A stretch of DNA of 64,000 bases from contig JAUMMZ010000032.1 in NCBI GenBank assembly GCA_031296755.1, positions 87,987-151,986 on the forward strand, read 5' to 3'. This stretch comes from Collinsella sp. (GTDB lineage Bacteria; Actinomycetota; Coriobacteriia; Coriobacteriales; Coriobacteriaceae). The position numbers were made by a program, and so were the translations under genes. The notes under the pieces were generated by a model. It was not told the DNA's origin. It saw nothing but the letters and a program-made list of their open reading frames with translations, and did no database searches. This document shows positions 41,242-51,274 of the stretch, in pieces; position 1 is the stretch's first letter, and each line of letters starts with the position of its first letter.

Positions 41242-42084
41242 TTACTCCTCGGTGCTCTCGGCCGTATCGGTCGCAGCATCCTCGGGCGCCGCTTCGGGCT
41301 CCGGTGCGGGGCGCTTCTCGCCACCGTAGGTCACCGTCACCATCGCGGAACGCAGGATGCGATCCGCCATGCGGTAGCCCTTCTGGTACACATCGTTGAC
41401 GGTCTCGTCGTACTGCGATGCGTCCTCGACGCGACCCACAGCCTGGTGCTCGAGCGGATCGAACGCCTCGCCCTTGGGGTCGATGGGCTCAACGCCCTCG
41501 TGCGCAAACACATCGAGCAGCTTGGCATGAACCGCGTCAACGCCATCGACGAACTGCTTAAAGTCGTCGGAAAGCTCTTGGCTGCGGGCATGGTCAATCG
41601 CGCGCTCGATATCGTCGATCACCGGCAACAGCGCGGTGACAAGCTTCTCGGTCGCGCGCTCGCGCTCGGCGATACGCTCGTTTGCGGTGCGGCGACGGAA
41701 GTTCTCCCAGTCGGCCTGCAGACGGGCGGTGCGCTCGGTGGCGTCCTTTGCCTTGTCCTCGGCGGCCTTCTGAGCCTCTGCCGCAGCATCGAGCTCATTG
41801 CGCACGTCGGTAAGCTCCTTCTGAGCCTGCTCGAACTTAAGCTTAAAGTCGTTGTCGGCGGCTTCCTCACCGGCGCGGATAGCGGCTTCCACCATCTCGT
41901 CCTCGGTCATCGTCGCCTCCTTGTTGGAATCCTCTACCTGGTTCTCGGCAGCCTCGGCGGCCTCGGCCTCGTTGGCCTCGGTATCGTCAACGGCCTCTAC
42001 GGGAATCTTCACGTCCTTCTCCTCAGAGTCAACGGGGGCGGCGCCAGCGGCGGCCGCCTCCGTGCGAGCTTTACGGGCGGACAT
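41242..42084 (-). CDS. grpE: GrpE nucleotide-exchange factor
   Basis: A 280-residue protein, longer than usual because of an acidic, Ala/Glu-rich N-terminus (about 1-85). The coiled coil and the GrpE signature (LQADWENFRRRTANER; LLPVIDDIERAI; VYQKGYRMADRILRSAMV) are complete. It exchanges ADP for ATP on DnaK. The start lies three bases after the dnaK stop codon (42087), so the two are tightly coupled. Confidence 0.95.
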   Translation of the reverse strand: MSARKARTEAAAAGAAPVDSEEKDVKIPVEAVDDTEANEAEAAEAAENQVEDSNKEATMTEDEMVEAAIRAGEEAADNDFKLKFEQAQKELTDVRNELDAAAEAQKAAEDKAKDATERTARLQADWENFRRRTANERIAERERATEKLVTALLPVIDDIERAIDHARSQELSDDFKQFVDGVDAVHAKLLDVFAHEGVEPIDPKGEAFDPLEHQAVGRVEDASQYDETVNDVYQKGYRMADRILRSAMVTVTYGGEKRPAPEPEAAPEDAATDTAESTEE

Positions 42085-42086
42085 GA

Positions 42087-43979
<1,893 letters not shown>

Positions 43980-44088
43980 TAGAAATTCCCTCTCTCTTGT
44001 GCGTTTGCACCGACTCGGCGGTCTGCCGAGCGGTGTTTCGGCTTGTCTTTCAGGATGTAGTGTATCCCCTTATGGGCCGGAATATACA

Positions 44089-44115
44089 AAATCTAAGTCA
44101 ATTCATATAAGATTT
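44089..44115. promoter_or_regulatory. Putative HspR operator of dnaK
   Basis: AAATCTAAGTC-N5-ATATAAGATTT, identical in both 11-base arms to the motif upstream of clpB. It differs from the CTTGAGT-N7-ACTCAAG HAIR consensus of other actinobacteria. Confidence 0.75.
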
Positions 44116-44243
44116 CTTATTGCCGAGAGTTTAGGTTCGCAAATACGCAGGTAGACGCACTGTTTGAGTTCTCGGCAAATCTATCGAGATCTATGTAGAG
44201 ATGGCTGAGGTTTGCGTCCGGGGGTGCCTGGGGGCCGTCTTGC

Positions 44244-44413
44244 GGAAAGCTCATCCCGGCTTGAGCGTGGATTCCGGGTCGCAGTTTCCGTCTGAAGGCT
44301 CAACCGGAAACCGTATCCCGTTTTGAGAGCTGATACCGGCTCGCATTTTCCGCTAGCGGGCCTAACCGGAAACTGCAACCCGTTTTTCGACAAAATAATG
44401 GGATGCGGTTTCC
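44244..44413. repeat. Six-site, 31-bp-period alternating array, copy 1
   Basis: A 15-bp motif (forward consensus GGAAANYGCRWCCCG) starts at 44244, 44275, 44306, 44337, 44368 and 44399, alternating forward and reverse, with an exact 31-base period and 16-base spacers unrelated in sequence. It lies between the divergent dnaK and ferredoxin genes. The same architecture recurs at 57173-57342. Confidence 0.92.
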
Positions 44414-44637
44414 GCAAGTACGCTCAATCGCCCTATATTTCAAGTCACCTTTAGCTAACATTTATGCAGCTCAACGGCCCCACCTGCGCGTTTTTTAGTA
44501 AACCTTGGCATACTCGGCGAACGGTATGAAGATGCCGGCCAGAGGGTATTGCAAACGGTCGCTCCCGTGGTATGTTTTTGCCCGAATCAAACCGGCGCGC
44601 ATCGCCTGTAGCGTCGGTCAACAGAGAGGAAACTACC

Positions 44638-44823
44638 ATGGCTCATCCCGTAATTGATGCCGACGAGTGCATCGCTTGTGGCGTTTGCGTCGACTCCTGC
44701 CCCGCTGGCGTTCTGGAGCTCCAGGACGTCGCTACCGTCGCTGACGAGGACTCCTGCGTCGCCTGTGGCGCTTGCCAGGACGCTTGCCCCGCTGGCGCGA
44801 TCACCGAGATCGTCGAGGAGTAA
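44638..44823 (+). CDS. 2[4Fe-4S] ferredoxin
   Basis: A 61-residue protein with two perfect cluster motifs, CIACGVCVDSCPAG and CVACGACQDACPAG, typical of clostridial-type ferredoxins. A small soluble electron carrier for fermentative and hydrogenase-linked redox. ATG 44638 follows AGAGAGGAAACTACC. It is monocistronic with its own terminator. Confidence 0.96.
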   Translation: MAHPVIDADECIACGVCVDSCPAGVLELQDVATVADEDSCVACGACQDACPAGAITEIVEE

Positions 44824-44864
44824 CAACTCCCCCACTTGCACACTCAAAAGTACACCGTGCACAA

Positions 44865-44902
44865 AAAAGGAGGCTTCCGCATCGCCGCGGAGGCCTCCTT
44901 TT
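44865..44902 (+). terminator. Bidirectional terminator after ferredoxin
   Basis: AAAAGGAGGCTTCCGC pairs with 44887-44902 (T-rich 3' side, A-rich 5' side), so it can act on both strands. Confidence 0.85.
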
Positions 44903-44940
44903 GCATATGTGGGCAGCTAATTTGGAGCGGGACCCTTGGC

Positions 44941-45007
44941 AGTTGCGGTGGAATAGTTCCTGTTTTATGTCTTGGATGCCGATTTTAGGAACTATTTCAC
45001 CGCAACT
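44941..45007. repeat. Palindromic 3'-end element, copy 4
   Basis: Same family as 19898-19964, with arms AGTTGCGGTG / CACCGCAACT. It lies 17 bases beyond the niaR stop codon. Confidence 0.9.
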
Positions 45008-45024
45008 TATAGATGCGGCGTCGA

Positions 45025-45570
45025 CTAGGACAAATCGTCTTCGTAGGGCATCAGGTCTGCTAGGTAGCCTTTTTCCTTGAGCATCGCCTCGATCTCGTCG
45101 AGGGTCTGTTCGTCCTCCGCCGCAATGCGATGGAAGTGGTAGCCGCTGGTCACCGTCAGCAGCGGAAAGCTCTTGCCGCTCTCGATATCGCGCAGATAGC
45201 GCTCGACATCGCGACGATTGCGGATGTCCAGGTCGGCCGTAATCTTACCGTACACGCGGTGATTGACAATCACGTTGAGCACGGCGCCGCCGGCGTCGAC
45301 GATACTCGTGAGCTCATCGCCTGCCTGCTCCACGCTGTGGCGAACCTTGACCAAGCGCGTAGGCACGGCGGGGCTGCTGGGGGCCTCCTGCAGCACGTAG
45401 CCGCGGTTGGTCGCCACGATATCGTGCCCATCGGCGCGCAGCAGGGCGATGTCCTGCACCACGATCTGGCGGCTCACACCCACCTCGCGGGCAAGCGCGC
45501 TGCCCGATACGGGCCCCTTGGCCCCCTCGAGCACGGCCATGATGGCCCGGCGACGCTCGCGGGCGTTCAT
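45025..45570 (-). CDS. niaR: NiaR (YrxA)-type NAD biosynthesis repressor
   Basis: A 181-residue protein with an N-terminal HTH_11 winged helix (GSALAREVGVSRQIVVQDIA) and a C-terminal 3H domain with its three His segments (VRHSVEQ, VNHRVYG, GYHFHRI). NiaR senses nicotinic acid and represses NAD genes. The start codon shares one base with the nadC stop. It is the last gene of nadA-nadB-nadC-niaR; a perfect inverted repeat before nadA is the expected operator. Confidence 0.9.
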   Translation of the reverse strand: MNARERRRAIMAVLEGAKGPVSGSALAREVGVSRQIVVQDIALLRADGHDIVATNRGYVLQEAPSSPAVPTRLVKVRHSVEQAGDELTSIVDAGGAVLNVIVNHRVYGKITADLDIRNRRDVERYLRDIESGKSFPLLTVTSGYHFHRIAAEDEQTLDEIEAMLKEKGYLADLMPYEDDLS

Positions 45571-46430
45571 TATTTACCGTCCAGCAGACGCAGGTGCTTA
45601 AGCGAGAGGTCGAGGATCGGCGCGGAGTGCGTCAGGGCGCCCGAGCTAATAAAGTCAACGCCCAGGTCGGCAAGCGCGCGGATATTGCTGGCATCCACGT
45701 TGCCCGAGCACTCGGTCTTGGCGCGGCCGGCGATAAGTTCAATAGCGGCAGCCATGTCGTCATGGGTCATGTTGTCGAACATGATGATGTCGGCGCCGGC
45801 CTCCACGGCCTCGCGCACCATGTCCAGGTTCTCGCACTCGATCTCGACCGTCGTGGTAAACGATGCATGGGCGCGCGCCATCTCGATCGCGCGCGTCACG
45901 CCACCGGCGGCATCGATGTGGTTGTCCTTGAGCATGACGGCCGTCGACAGGTTGTAACGGTGGTTGCTGCCGCCGCCAATCTCAACCGCCGCCTTCTCAA
46001 ACACGCGCATGCCCGGTGTGGTCTTGCGCGTGTCGACGAGCACGGTCTTGGTTCCCTCGAGCGCCGCGGCCATGCTGTGCGTATAGGTAGCGATGCCGCT
46101 CATGCGCTGCAGGTAGTTGAGCGCCACGCGCTCGCCCGAAAGCAGCACACGCGCATCGCCGCGCACCTGACCCACGTGGTCGCCGGCATGCACCTCGTCA
46201 CCGTCGGCAACATCAAACAGCACCGAGCTCTGCGAATCCAGCAGCTCAAAGGTGCGAGCGAACACATCCAGGCCGGCAATGATGCCATCGGCTTTGGCGA
46301 TAAGCTCCACCGTGGCGGGACGCGCCGTGGGGCACACGCTCGCCGTGCTCACGTCCTCAAACGTAATGTCCTCGCGCAGAGCTTGCAGAATCAGATCATC
46401 GACGACGAGCTTCATGGTAATGGGATTCAT
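45570..46430 (-). CDS. nadC: Nicotinate-nucleotide pyrophosphorylase (quinolinate phosphoribosyltransferase)
   Basis: A 286-residue enzyme forming nicotinate mononucleotide from quinolinate and PRPP. Family motifs are intact: LNYLQRMSGIAT, DTRKTTPGMRV, KDNHI, EIECEN, DIIMFDN and a SSGALTHSAP end. Length is normal. The start lies three bases past the nadB stop with GGAG inside the end of nadB, indicating coupling. Confidence 0.96.
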   Translation of the reverse strand: MNPITMKLVVDDLILQALREDITFEDVSTASVCPTARPATVELIAKADGIIAGLDVFARTFELLDSQSSVLFDVADGDEVHAGDHVGQVRGDARVLLSGERVALNYLQRMSGIATYTHSMAAALEGTKTVLVDTRKTTPGMRVFEKAAVEIGGGSNHRYNLSTAVMLKDNHIDAAGGVTRAIEMARAHASFTTTVEIECENLDMVREAVEAGADIIMFDNMTHDDMAAAIELIAGRAKTECSGNVDASNIRALADLGVDFISSGALTHSAPILDLSLKHLRLLDGK

Positions 46431-46433
46431 GGT

Positions 46434-47810
46434 CTACTCCTCCACGGCCTGCGTGCCGGCGGCACGGGCCAAATCATCGATTGCCAGAGGGTCGGCGCCC
46501 AGGGCGCGATGACGGCCATCGAGCGCGGGATCGCCCGCCTGCTCCACGGCCAGCGACTCGCCGGTACGCATATACCACGCGGCGCGACGACCCCAGACCA
46601 GCGCCTCGAGCAGGCTGTTTGAAGCAAGGCGGTTCTTGCCGTGAACGCCGTTGCAGGCCGTCTCGCCCGCGGCGTAGAGCTCGGGCATCGAGGTGCGGCC
46701 GTCCTTGTCGACCCACACGCCGCCCATAAAGTAGTGCTGCGTCGGCGTAACGGGAATGGGCTCATCCAGGATGTCGCGACCGTCCTCCAGGCAGCGCGCG
46801 CGGATGTTGGCGAAGTGCCCGGTCACCACGTCGCGCTCGACGGGGGCAAAGCTCAGCCACTCGTGCTCGGTGTCATCCTGCTTCATCTGCTCGCGGATGG
46901 CGGCGGCGACAACGTCGCGCGGCTGCAACTCGTCGGTAAAACGCTCGCCGGCGGCGTTGAGCAAAATCGCGCCCTCGCCGCGGCAGCTCTCGCTGATCAG
47001 GAACGTGCGACCCGGCTGCGGCGAGAACAGACCCGTGGGATGGATCTGCACGTAGTCCAGGTGCTCCATCTTAATGCCATGCTCCTGAGCGATGTAGCAG
47101 GCGTCGCCCGTGAGCTGCGGGTAGTTAGTCGAGTGGTCGTAGACGCCGCCAATGCCGCCCGTCGCCCACAGCGTGTGGCGGGCATGGATCTTAAACGGCT
47201 TACCGGCATGCACGCCCTCAGCGGCATTTGCCAGCTCGTCGGCGGGGCGAACCGAGTTGTCCTCGTCCACGGCTACGGCGACGACGCCGGTGCACACCGT
47301 GGCGTCATCGCGCTCGGCGGTCAGGATGTCGGTCATGGCCACGTGCTCCAAAATCTGCACGTTGTCCAGCTTGCGAACGGCCTGGAGCAGCTTGGTCGTG
47401 ATCTCCTTGCCCGTAATGTCGGCATGGAAGGCAATGCGCGGACGGCTGTGCGCGCCCTCGCGGGTAAAATTGAGGCTGCCGTCGGCCTTGCGCTCAAAAT
47501 CCGCGCCCATCGCTAGCAGGTCGTTGATGACCGAGCGGCTCGAGCGAATCATGATGTCGACGCTCTCGCGGCGGTTCTCGTAGTGGCCGGCGTGCATGGT
47601 GTCCTCAAAGAAGGCATCGTAGTCCGAGCCTTCGGGCAGCACGCAGATGCCGCCCTGCGCGAGCATCGAATCGCACTCATCGACCGCGCCCTTGGAGAGC
47701 ATGATCACGCGCGTGCTCGTCGGCAGATTGAGGGCCGCGTACAGACCCGCCACGCCGCAGCCGGCAATGACGACGTCGCACTCCATATCGGGGTATTGCT
47801 TGGTTTCCAC
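46434..47810 (-). CDS. nadB: L-aspartate oxidase
   Basis: A 458-residue flavoprotein oxidising aspartate to iminoaspartate for quinolinate synthesis. FAD site VVIAGCGVAGLYAALNL, LAQGGICV, EGAHSRPRIAFHADITG and the late GVHGKNRLASNSLLEALVWG motif are visible. GTG 47810 is preferred: AAGGGAGAGGA is six bases upstream, whereas the upstream ATG (47837) has none. It is second gene of the nad operon. Confidence 0.93.
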   Translation of the reverse strand: METKQYPDMECDVVIAGCGVAGLYAALNLPTSTRVIMLSKGAVDECDSMLAQGGICVLPEGSDYDAFFEDTMHAGHYENRRESVDIMIRSSRSVINDLLAMGADFERKADGSLNFTREGAHSRPRIAFHADITGKEITTKLLQAVRKLDNVQILEHVAMTDILTAERDDATVCTGVVAVAVDEDNSVRPADELANAAEGVHAGKPFKIHARHTLWATGGIGGVYDHSTNYPQLTGDACYIAQEHGIKMEHLDYVQIHPTGLFSPQPGRTFLISESCRGEGAILLNAAGERFTDELQPRDVVAAAIREQMKQDDTEHEWLSFAPVERDVVTGHFANIRARCLEDGRDILDEPIPVTPTQHYFMGGVWVDKDGRTSMPELYAAGETACNGVHGKNRLASNSLLEALVWGRRAAWYMRTGESLAVEQAGDPALDGRHRALGADPLAIDDLARAAGTQAVEE

Positions 47811-47865
47811 AGGAATCCTCTCCCTTGAATGTGACATAAGGGACCGTCCCTCATGCAACATTGTT

Positions 47866-48891
47866 CTAGCGTGCTGCGTACTCGAGCATACGGTCGAGCG
47901 TGAGCTTGGCCTGGTCGGCAGCCTCGTCCGACACGCCGATCTGCACCTCGCCCTCGCCCGTCTCCAGGCAGCGCACGAGCTTCTCGAGCGTGATGAGATC
48001 CATGTTGACGCAGGTGGGCTGCACCGCGGGGAAGTAGAACTTCTTGCCGGTGCCCTGGCAGCGGCGCTCGAGCTCGTAGAGCACGCCGCGGACCGTCACG
48101 ATGATGAATTCGCTCGCGCCGGACTCCTCGGCATACTTGATGATGCCGGCGGTGGAGCCGATGTAGTCGGCCTCGGCCAGGACGTCGGCCTTGCACTCGG
48201 GGTGCGCCAGCACGAGCGCGTCGGGGTGGGCCTCCGTCGCGTCGACGATCTGCTCGACGGTGATGATGTGATGGCGCGGGCAGTAGCCGTTGTTGAGGAT
48301 GACGTGCTTTTGCGGCACCTGCTCGGCTACGAAGCGGCCCAGGTTTTGGTCGGGAATGAACAGGATATGCTGCTGCGGCAGCTCGGACACGATCTTGACG
48401 GCGTTGGAGCTGGTGACGCACACGTCGCTCCAGCTCTTGATCTCGACCGTGGAGTTGACGTAGCACACCACGGCCAGGTCGTCGCCGTACTCGGCGCGCG
48501 CCGCGTCGACCGTCTCGCGCTTGACCATGTGAGCCATGGGGCAGTCCGCGCCCGGCTCGGGCAGCAGCACGGTCTTAGTGGGATTGAGCAGCTTGGCGCT
48601 CTCGCCCATAAACTCCACACCGCACAGCACGATGGTCCGCTGTGGCAGGCTCTTGGCGAGCTTGGCCAGGTAGAAGCTATCGCCGACGTAATCAGCCACA
48701 GCCTGCACCTCGGGCGCCACGTAATAGTGCGCTAGGATCACCGCGTCACGTTGGGTTTTTAGTTGCTGAATGGCCTCGACGAGCTCTGCGGGCACCAGTG
48801 CCGCGCGCTCCGTTGCCGTCGTTGCCGATGCTAGGCCGGCCGCGATATCGCGTGCAAGCTCCGACGCATCCATGTTCGCGCTCTGTGCCAT
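47866..48891 (-). CDS. nadA: Quinolinate synthase
   Basis: A 341-residue 4Fe-4S enzyme condensing iminoaspartate with dihydroxyacetone phosphate. Motifs include LAHYYVAPEVQ, VEFMGESAKLLNP, CVTSSNAVKI, HPECKADVLAEADYIGST and the cluster Cys region QPTCVNM. ATG 48891 is chosen next to a TTG; GAGAGGGG is upstream. It is first gene of the operon, 42 bases from the putative NiaR operator. Confidence 0.96.
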   Translation of the reverse strand: MAQSANMDASELARDIAAGLASATTATERAALVPAELVEAIQQLKTQRDAVILAHYYVAPEVQAVADYVGDSFYLAKLAKSLPQRTIVLCGVEFMGESAKLLNPTKTVLLPEPGADCPMAHMVKRETVDAARAEYGDDLAVVCYVNSTVEIKSWSDVCVTSSNAVKIVSELPQQHILFIPDQNLGRFVAEQVPQKHVILNNGYCPRHHIITVEQIVDATEAHPDALVLAHPECKADVLAEADYIGSTAGIIKYAEESGASEFIIVTVRGVLYELERRCQGTGKKFYFPAVQPTCVNMDLITLEKLVRCLETGEGEVQIGVSDEAADQAKLTLDRMLEYAAR

Positions 48892-48932
48892 CAAGGCCCC
48901 TCTCTTTTGGCGAATCTTGGGGCTTTAGTATG

Positions 48933-48976
48933 ACACCTAGGTTTACAGCTGACAAGACAGCTGTAAACCTAGGTGT
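48933..48976. promoter_or_regulatory. Putative NiaR operator of the nad operon
   Basis: A perfect 19-bp inverted repeat, ACACCTAGGTTTACAGCTG at 48933-48951 with 48958-48976, six-base centre. The position just upstream of nadA and presence of niaR in the operon support the assignment. Confidence 0.8.
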
Positions 48977-49133
48977 AAAGTTGAAATAAAGATTCAATCA
49001 TGTGGCAGGTCCATATTCGAACTGGCAAGCTGAGGATAGCTGAGCTCTCGATGGCGCAGGAGGCATCTTTGGACGGCCGCCGCGCATGGTCGACGGCATG
49101 CCCGCCAGGCAATCGCTCGCCGGCGCCAATCCG

Positions 49134-49709
49134 CTACAGTGGAGCAGCCGCCGGGGTCAGCTGCTTGATATAGGCCCACATGCGCTGCTTGGCCGCTTTG
49201 TCGGTCAGCGCCGCCTCAAAGCCATCGAGCGCGAGCACGCGGCGGCCCTGCACATGGGCGATCAGACCGGGCTTGAGCATGGCGGTGTCGAAGTCATCAA
49301 TCGCCACGAGCATGTCGGCGTAGGTTTCGCGCATGACATCGGCCGCGCTGTTATCGAGCAGCAGCACCGCCTCGGGGTCCAAGGCCTCAAGCGCCTCGCG
49401 GAACAGGTCGCACGGCAGGGCGTGGCCCACCGCCACAGCTCCGTCGCCTGCGCCGGCAACACTCGCCAGCACACAAAAATCTTCGGGCGCGTAACCGATT
49501 GCCCCGAGCGCCTTGCGCAATGCTGCACCATCCGCGCCGGCGGCGAGTTCGCCGCCCGAGCGCTCGGCCTCATCCAAATCACCTTTGACCAGTACGATCG
49601 GCGAGCACGCGTTGCCCGCGATACGCACGCCACGGGCCGCAAGCGATGCAAGCTCCTGCTCGGCCGCTTGGGCGATGGCTTCTTTTTTCTGGCTTTGTGA
49701 CGTGGGCAT
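49134..49709 (-). CDS. Uracil-DNA-glycosylase-fold-like protein, divergent
   Basis: A 191-residue protein. Segments CSPIVLVKGDLDEAE, LRKALGAIGYAPEDF and LEALDPEAVLLLDNSAADVM follow the order and spacing of family-4 uracil-DNA glycosylases. The catalytic motifs (GEAPG, Fe-S Cys) are not recognisable, so it may be a non-enzymatic relative. This assignment is tentative. ATG 49709 follows TTGGAGAGCGC. It is divergent from trxA. Confidence 0.45.
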   Translation of the reverse strand: MPTSQSQKKEAIAQAAEQELASLAARGVRIAGNACSPIVLVKGDLDEAERSGGELAAGADGAALRKALGAIGYAPEDFCVLASVAGAGDGAVAVGHALPCDLFREALEALDPEAVLLLDNSAADVMRETYADMLVAIDDFDTAMLKPGLIAHVQGRRVLALDGFEAALTDKAAKQRMWAYIKQLTPAAAPL

Positions 49710-49845
49710 GCGCTCTCCAATCGTTTGCGTGCCCACCATTATATAAAAGAGCCGCCCGCGAGTGGTTGCTTTGCGGGCCACTGGGTATAAGCACGGTCGT
49801 ACTGAGTTTTACGCGGCTAAGCCGCGTCGCATTATGGAGGTCACC

Positions 49846-50166
49846 ATGGCTGACATTAAGCAGATTACCCCCGAGAACTTCGATTCCATCGTTAACGACG
49901 GCCTGCCCGTGCTGGTCGATTTTTGGGCGCCCTGGTGTGGGCCCTGCCGATCGCTCTCGCCCATCGTTGACGAGGTGGCAGACGAGCTGGCTGGCAAGCT
50001 TGCCGTTGCCAAATGCAACGTCGACGACAACCAAGACCTGGCCATGAAATATGGCGTCATGAGCATCCCCACGCTGGTTGTTTTTAAGAACGGCGAGGAG
50101 GTCGACCGCTCGGTCGGCGCGCTGCCCAAGGCAAGACTGCAGGCACTGCTGGAGAAGCACCTGTAA
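49846..50166 (+). CDS. trxA: Thioredoxin
   Basis: A 106-residue protein with the WCGPC active site (FWAPWCGPCRSL), cis-Pro motif SIPTLVVFKNG and normal length. It reduces protein disulphides. ATG 49846 follows TTATGGAGGTCACC. It has its own terminator, so it is not part of the following nikR/hyp cluster. Confidence 0.96.
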   Translation: MADIKQITPENFDSIVNDGLPVLVDFWAPWCGPCRSLSPIVDEVADELAGKLAVAKCNVDDNQDLAMKYGVMSIPTLVVFKNGEEVDRSVGALPKARLQALLEKHL

Positions 50167-50288
50167 TACGCTGGTTACATTTTGACGTCCTGCCGCCGTC
50201 CATGAGCGCTTTTGCACCGCTCGCCGGACTTCTGGGTGTACCGCGTGCGACCACGGATAGTATGGTAGATACAAACAGCCCCCAGTGA

Positions 50289-50323
50289 ACGGGTGCGGGT
50301 CAGACGGACTCGCACCCGTTTTC
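50289..50323 (+). terminator. Terminator after trxA
   Basis: ACGGGTGCG (50289-50297) pairs with 50311-50319, followed by TTTTCTT. Confidence 0.8.
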
Positions 50324-50397
50324 TTATGCGGTAGCGCCCCGTGCGGGCGTAGTAGAATCTGAACCACTGGATTGCCCCGAGCATAAGGAGATTTCCC

Positions 50398-50646
50398 ATG
50401 CATGACGTCGGAATGAACATGAGCCAGCTTGCCATGAGCGTCAAGCAGGTCGACGACACCATCGAGCTCGCCCACGAGTGGAGCCATCAGCTGCTGCATG
50501 CGACCGAGAATTTTGACATGGAGCGCATTGGCGCCAAGCTCGAAGCTGCCATGACCGCACTGCACGAGGCGCATGACGCGCTCGAGGGCTACGAGGAAGC
50601 CATCGAGGCTGACCACAACTCCGTCGGCTCCGTAAAGCTGGTGTAG
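50398..50646 (+). CDS. 82-residue helical protein upstream of nikR, unknown
   Basis: A small, mostly helical, His- and Glu-containing protein (MHDVGMNMSQLAMSVKQVDD start; ATENFDMERIGAKLEAAMTA). ATG 50398 follows ATAAGGAGATTTCCC, an excellent ribosome-binding site. Its stop is one base before the nikR GTG, so the two are coupled. The abundance of His/Asp/Glu and the context suggest a metal-linked role, but no family is recognised. Confidence 0.65.
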   Translation: MHDVGMNMSQLAMSVKQVDDTIELAHEWSHQLLHATENFDMERIGAKLEAAMTALHEAHDALEGYEEAIEADHNSVGSVKLV

Positions 50647-50647
50647 G

Positions 50648-51157
50648 GTGTCCGAACACGAACACGAGCACGGCTGCGGGCACGACCACCGCAACGGCAC
50701 GGGCGACGAGGCGAGCTGCCGTTGCGGCGGCGGCTCCGAGCTGGTCCGTTTTTCGGTCACCGCGCCCGATGACCTACTGCGCCGCTTTGACGAGCAGATC
50801 GCACGCCGCGGCGACGTGGCCAACCGCTCCGAGGCAGTGCGCGATTTGATTCGCGCCTCAATCGCCAAAGAGCAAATGCGCACGCCCGATGAGCACGTTA
50901 TCGGGTCGCTCACCATGATCTACGACCATCACACCGGCGACCTGACGCGCCGCCTGGACGAGGTGCAGCACGACTACACCGACGAGATCGTATCGACGAT
51001 GCACGTGCATCTGGATCACCACAACTGTCTGGAGATTCTGGCGCTCAAGGGTCGCGGCGAGCGCGTCTACGAACTGGCCGACCGCCTGCTGGGCCTGCGC
51101 GGCGTTAAGCACGGCGAGCTCACCTGCGCCGCCACCAGGCAAAGTCTGGGGCTATAG
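50648..51157 (+). CDS. nikR: NikR-type nickel-responsive regulator with His-rich N-terminus
   Basis: A 169-residue protein. A His-rich leader (MSEHEHEHGCGHDH) precedes a ribbon-helix-helix (LVRFSVTAPDDLLRRFDEQI, NRSEAVRDLIR) and the ACT-like nickel domain with VHLDHHNCLEI, the His/Cys nickel ligands. It represses nickel uptake genes and here probably senses Ni for the adjacent hydrogenase maturation genes. The His-rich extension is absent from Escherichia coli NikR and could buffer nickel. GTG start, coupled to the upstream small gene. Confidence 0.9.
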   Translation: MSEHEHEHGCGHDHRNGTGDEASCRCGGGSELVRFSVTAPDDLLRRFDEQIARRGDVANRSEAVRDLIRASIAKEQMRTPDEHVIGSLTMIYDHHTGDLTRRLDEVQHDYTDEIVSTMHVHLDHHNCLEILALKGRGERVYELADRLLGLRGVKHGELTCAATRQSLGL

Positions 51158-51180
51158 CGGGATTTCCCGCAGCGCACCTG

Positions 51181-51251
51181 CCAAAAAGGGACAGGTTTGT
51201 TTTGGCAGGTTTAGAAGTTTTACCTACCAAAATAAACCTGTCCCTTTTTGG
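51181..51251. repeat. Long hairpin between nikR and hypF
   Basis: Arms 51181-51210 and 51222-51251 match at 28 of 30 positions (CCAAAAAGGGACAGGTTT start). It is either a terminator/3' element of nikR or a palindromic repeat; it lies 24 bases before the hypF start. Confidence 0.8.
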
Positions 51252-51274
51252 TCGGTTTTGATGAGGGGTGTCAC

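Noticed and set aside
43980..44243. CIRCE element before dnaK
   Set aside because: No TTAGCACTC-N9-GAGTGCTAA-like repeat was seen. The HspR-type motif explains the promoter better.
44244..44413. CRISPR array
   Set aside because: Regular 31-bp spacing looks CRISPR-like, but repeats are 15 bp, alternate in orientation, spacers are only 16 bp, and no cas gene is in the window.
50167..51274. Canonical NikR operator (GTATGA-N16-TCATAC)
   Set aside because: Looked for upstream of the small gene, nikR and hypF; no match found by eye.
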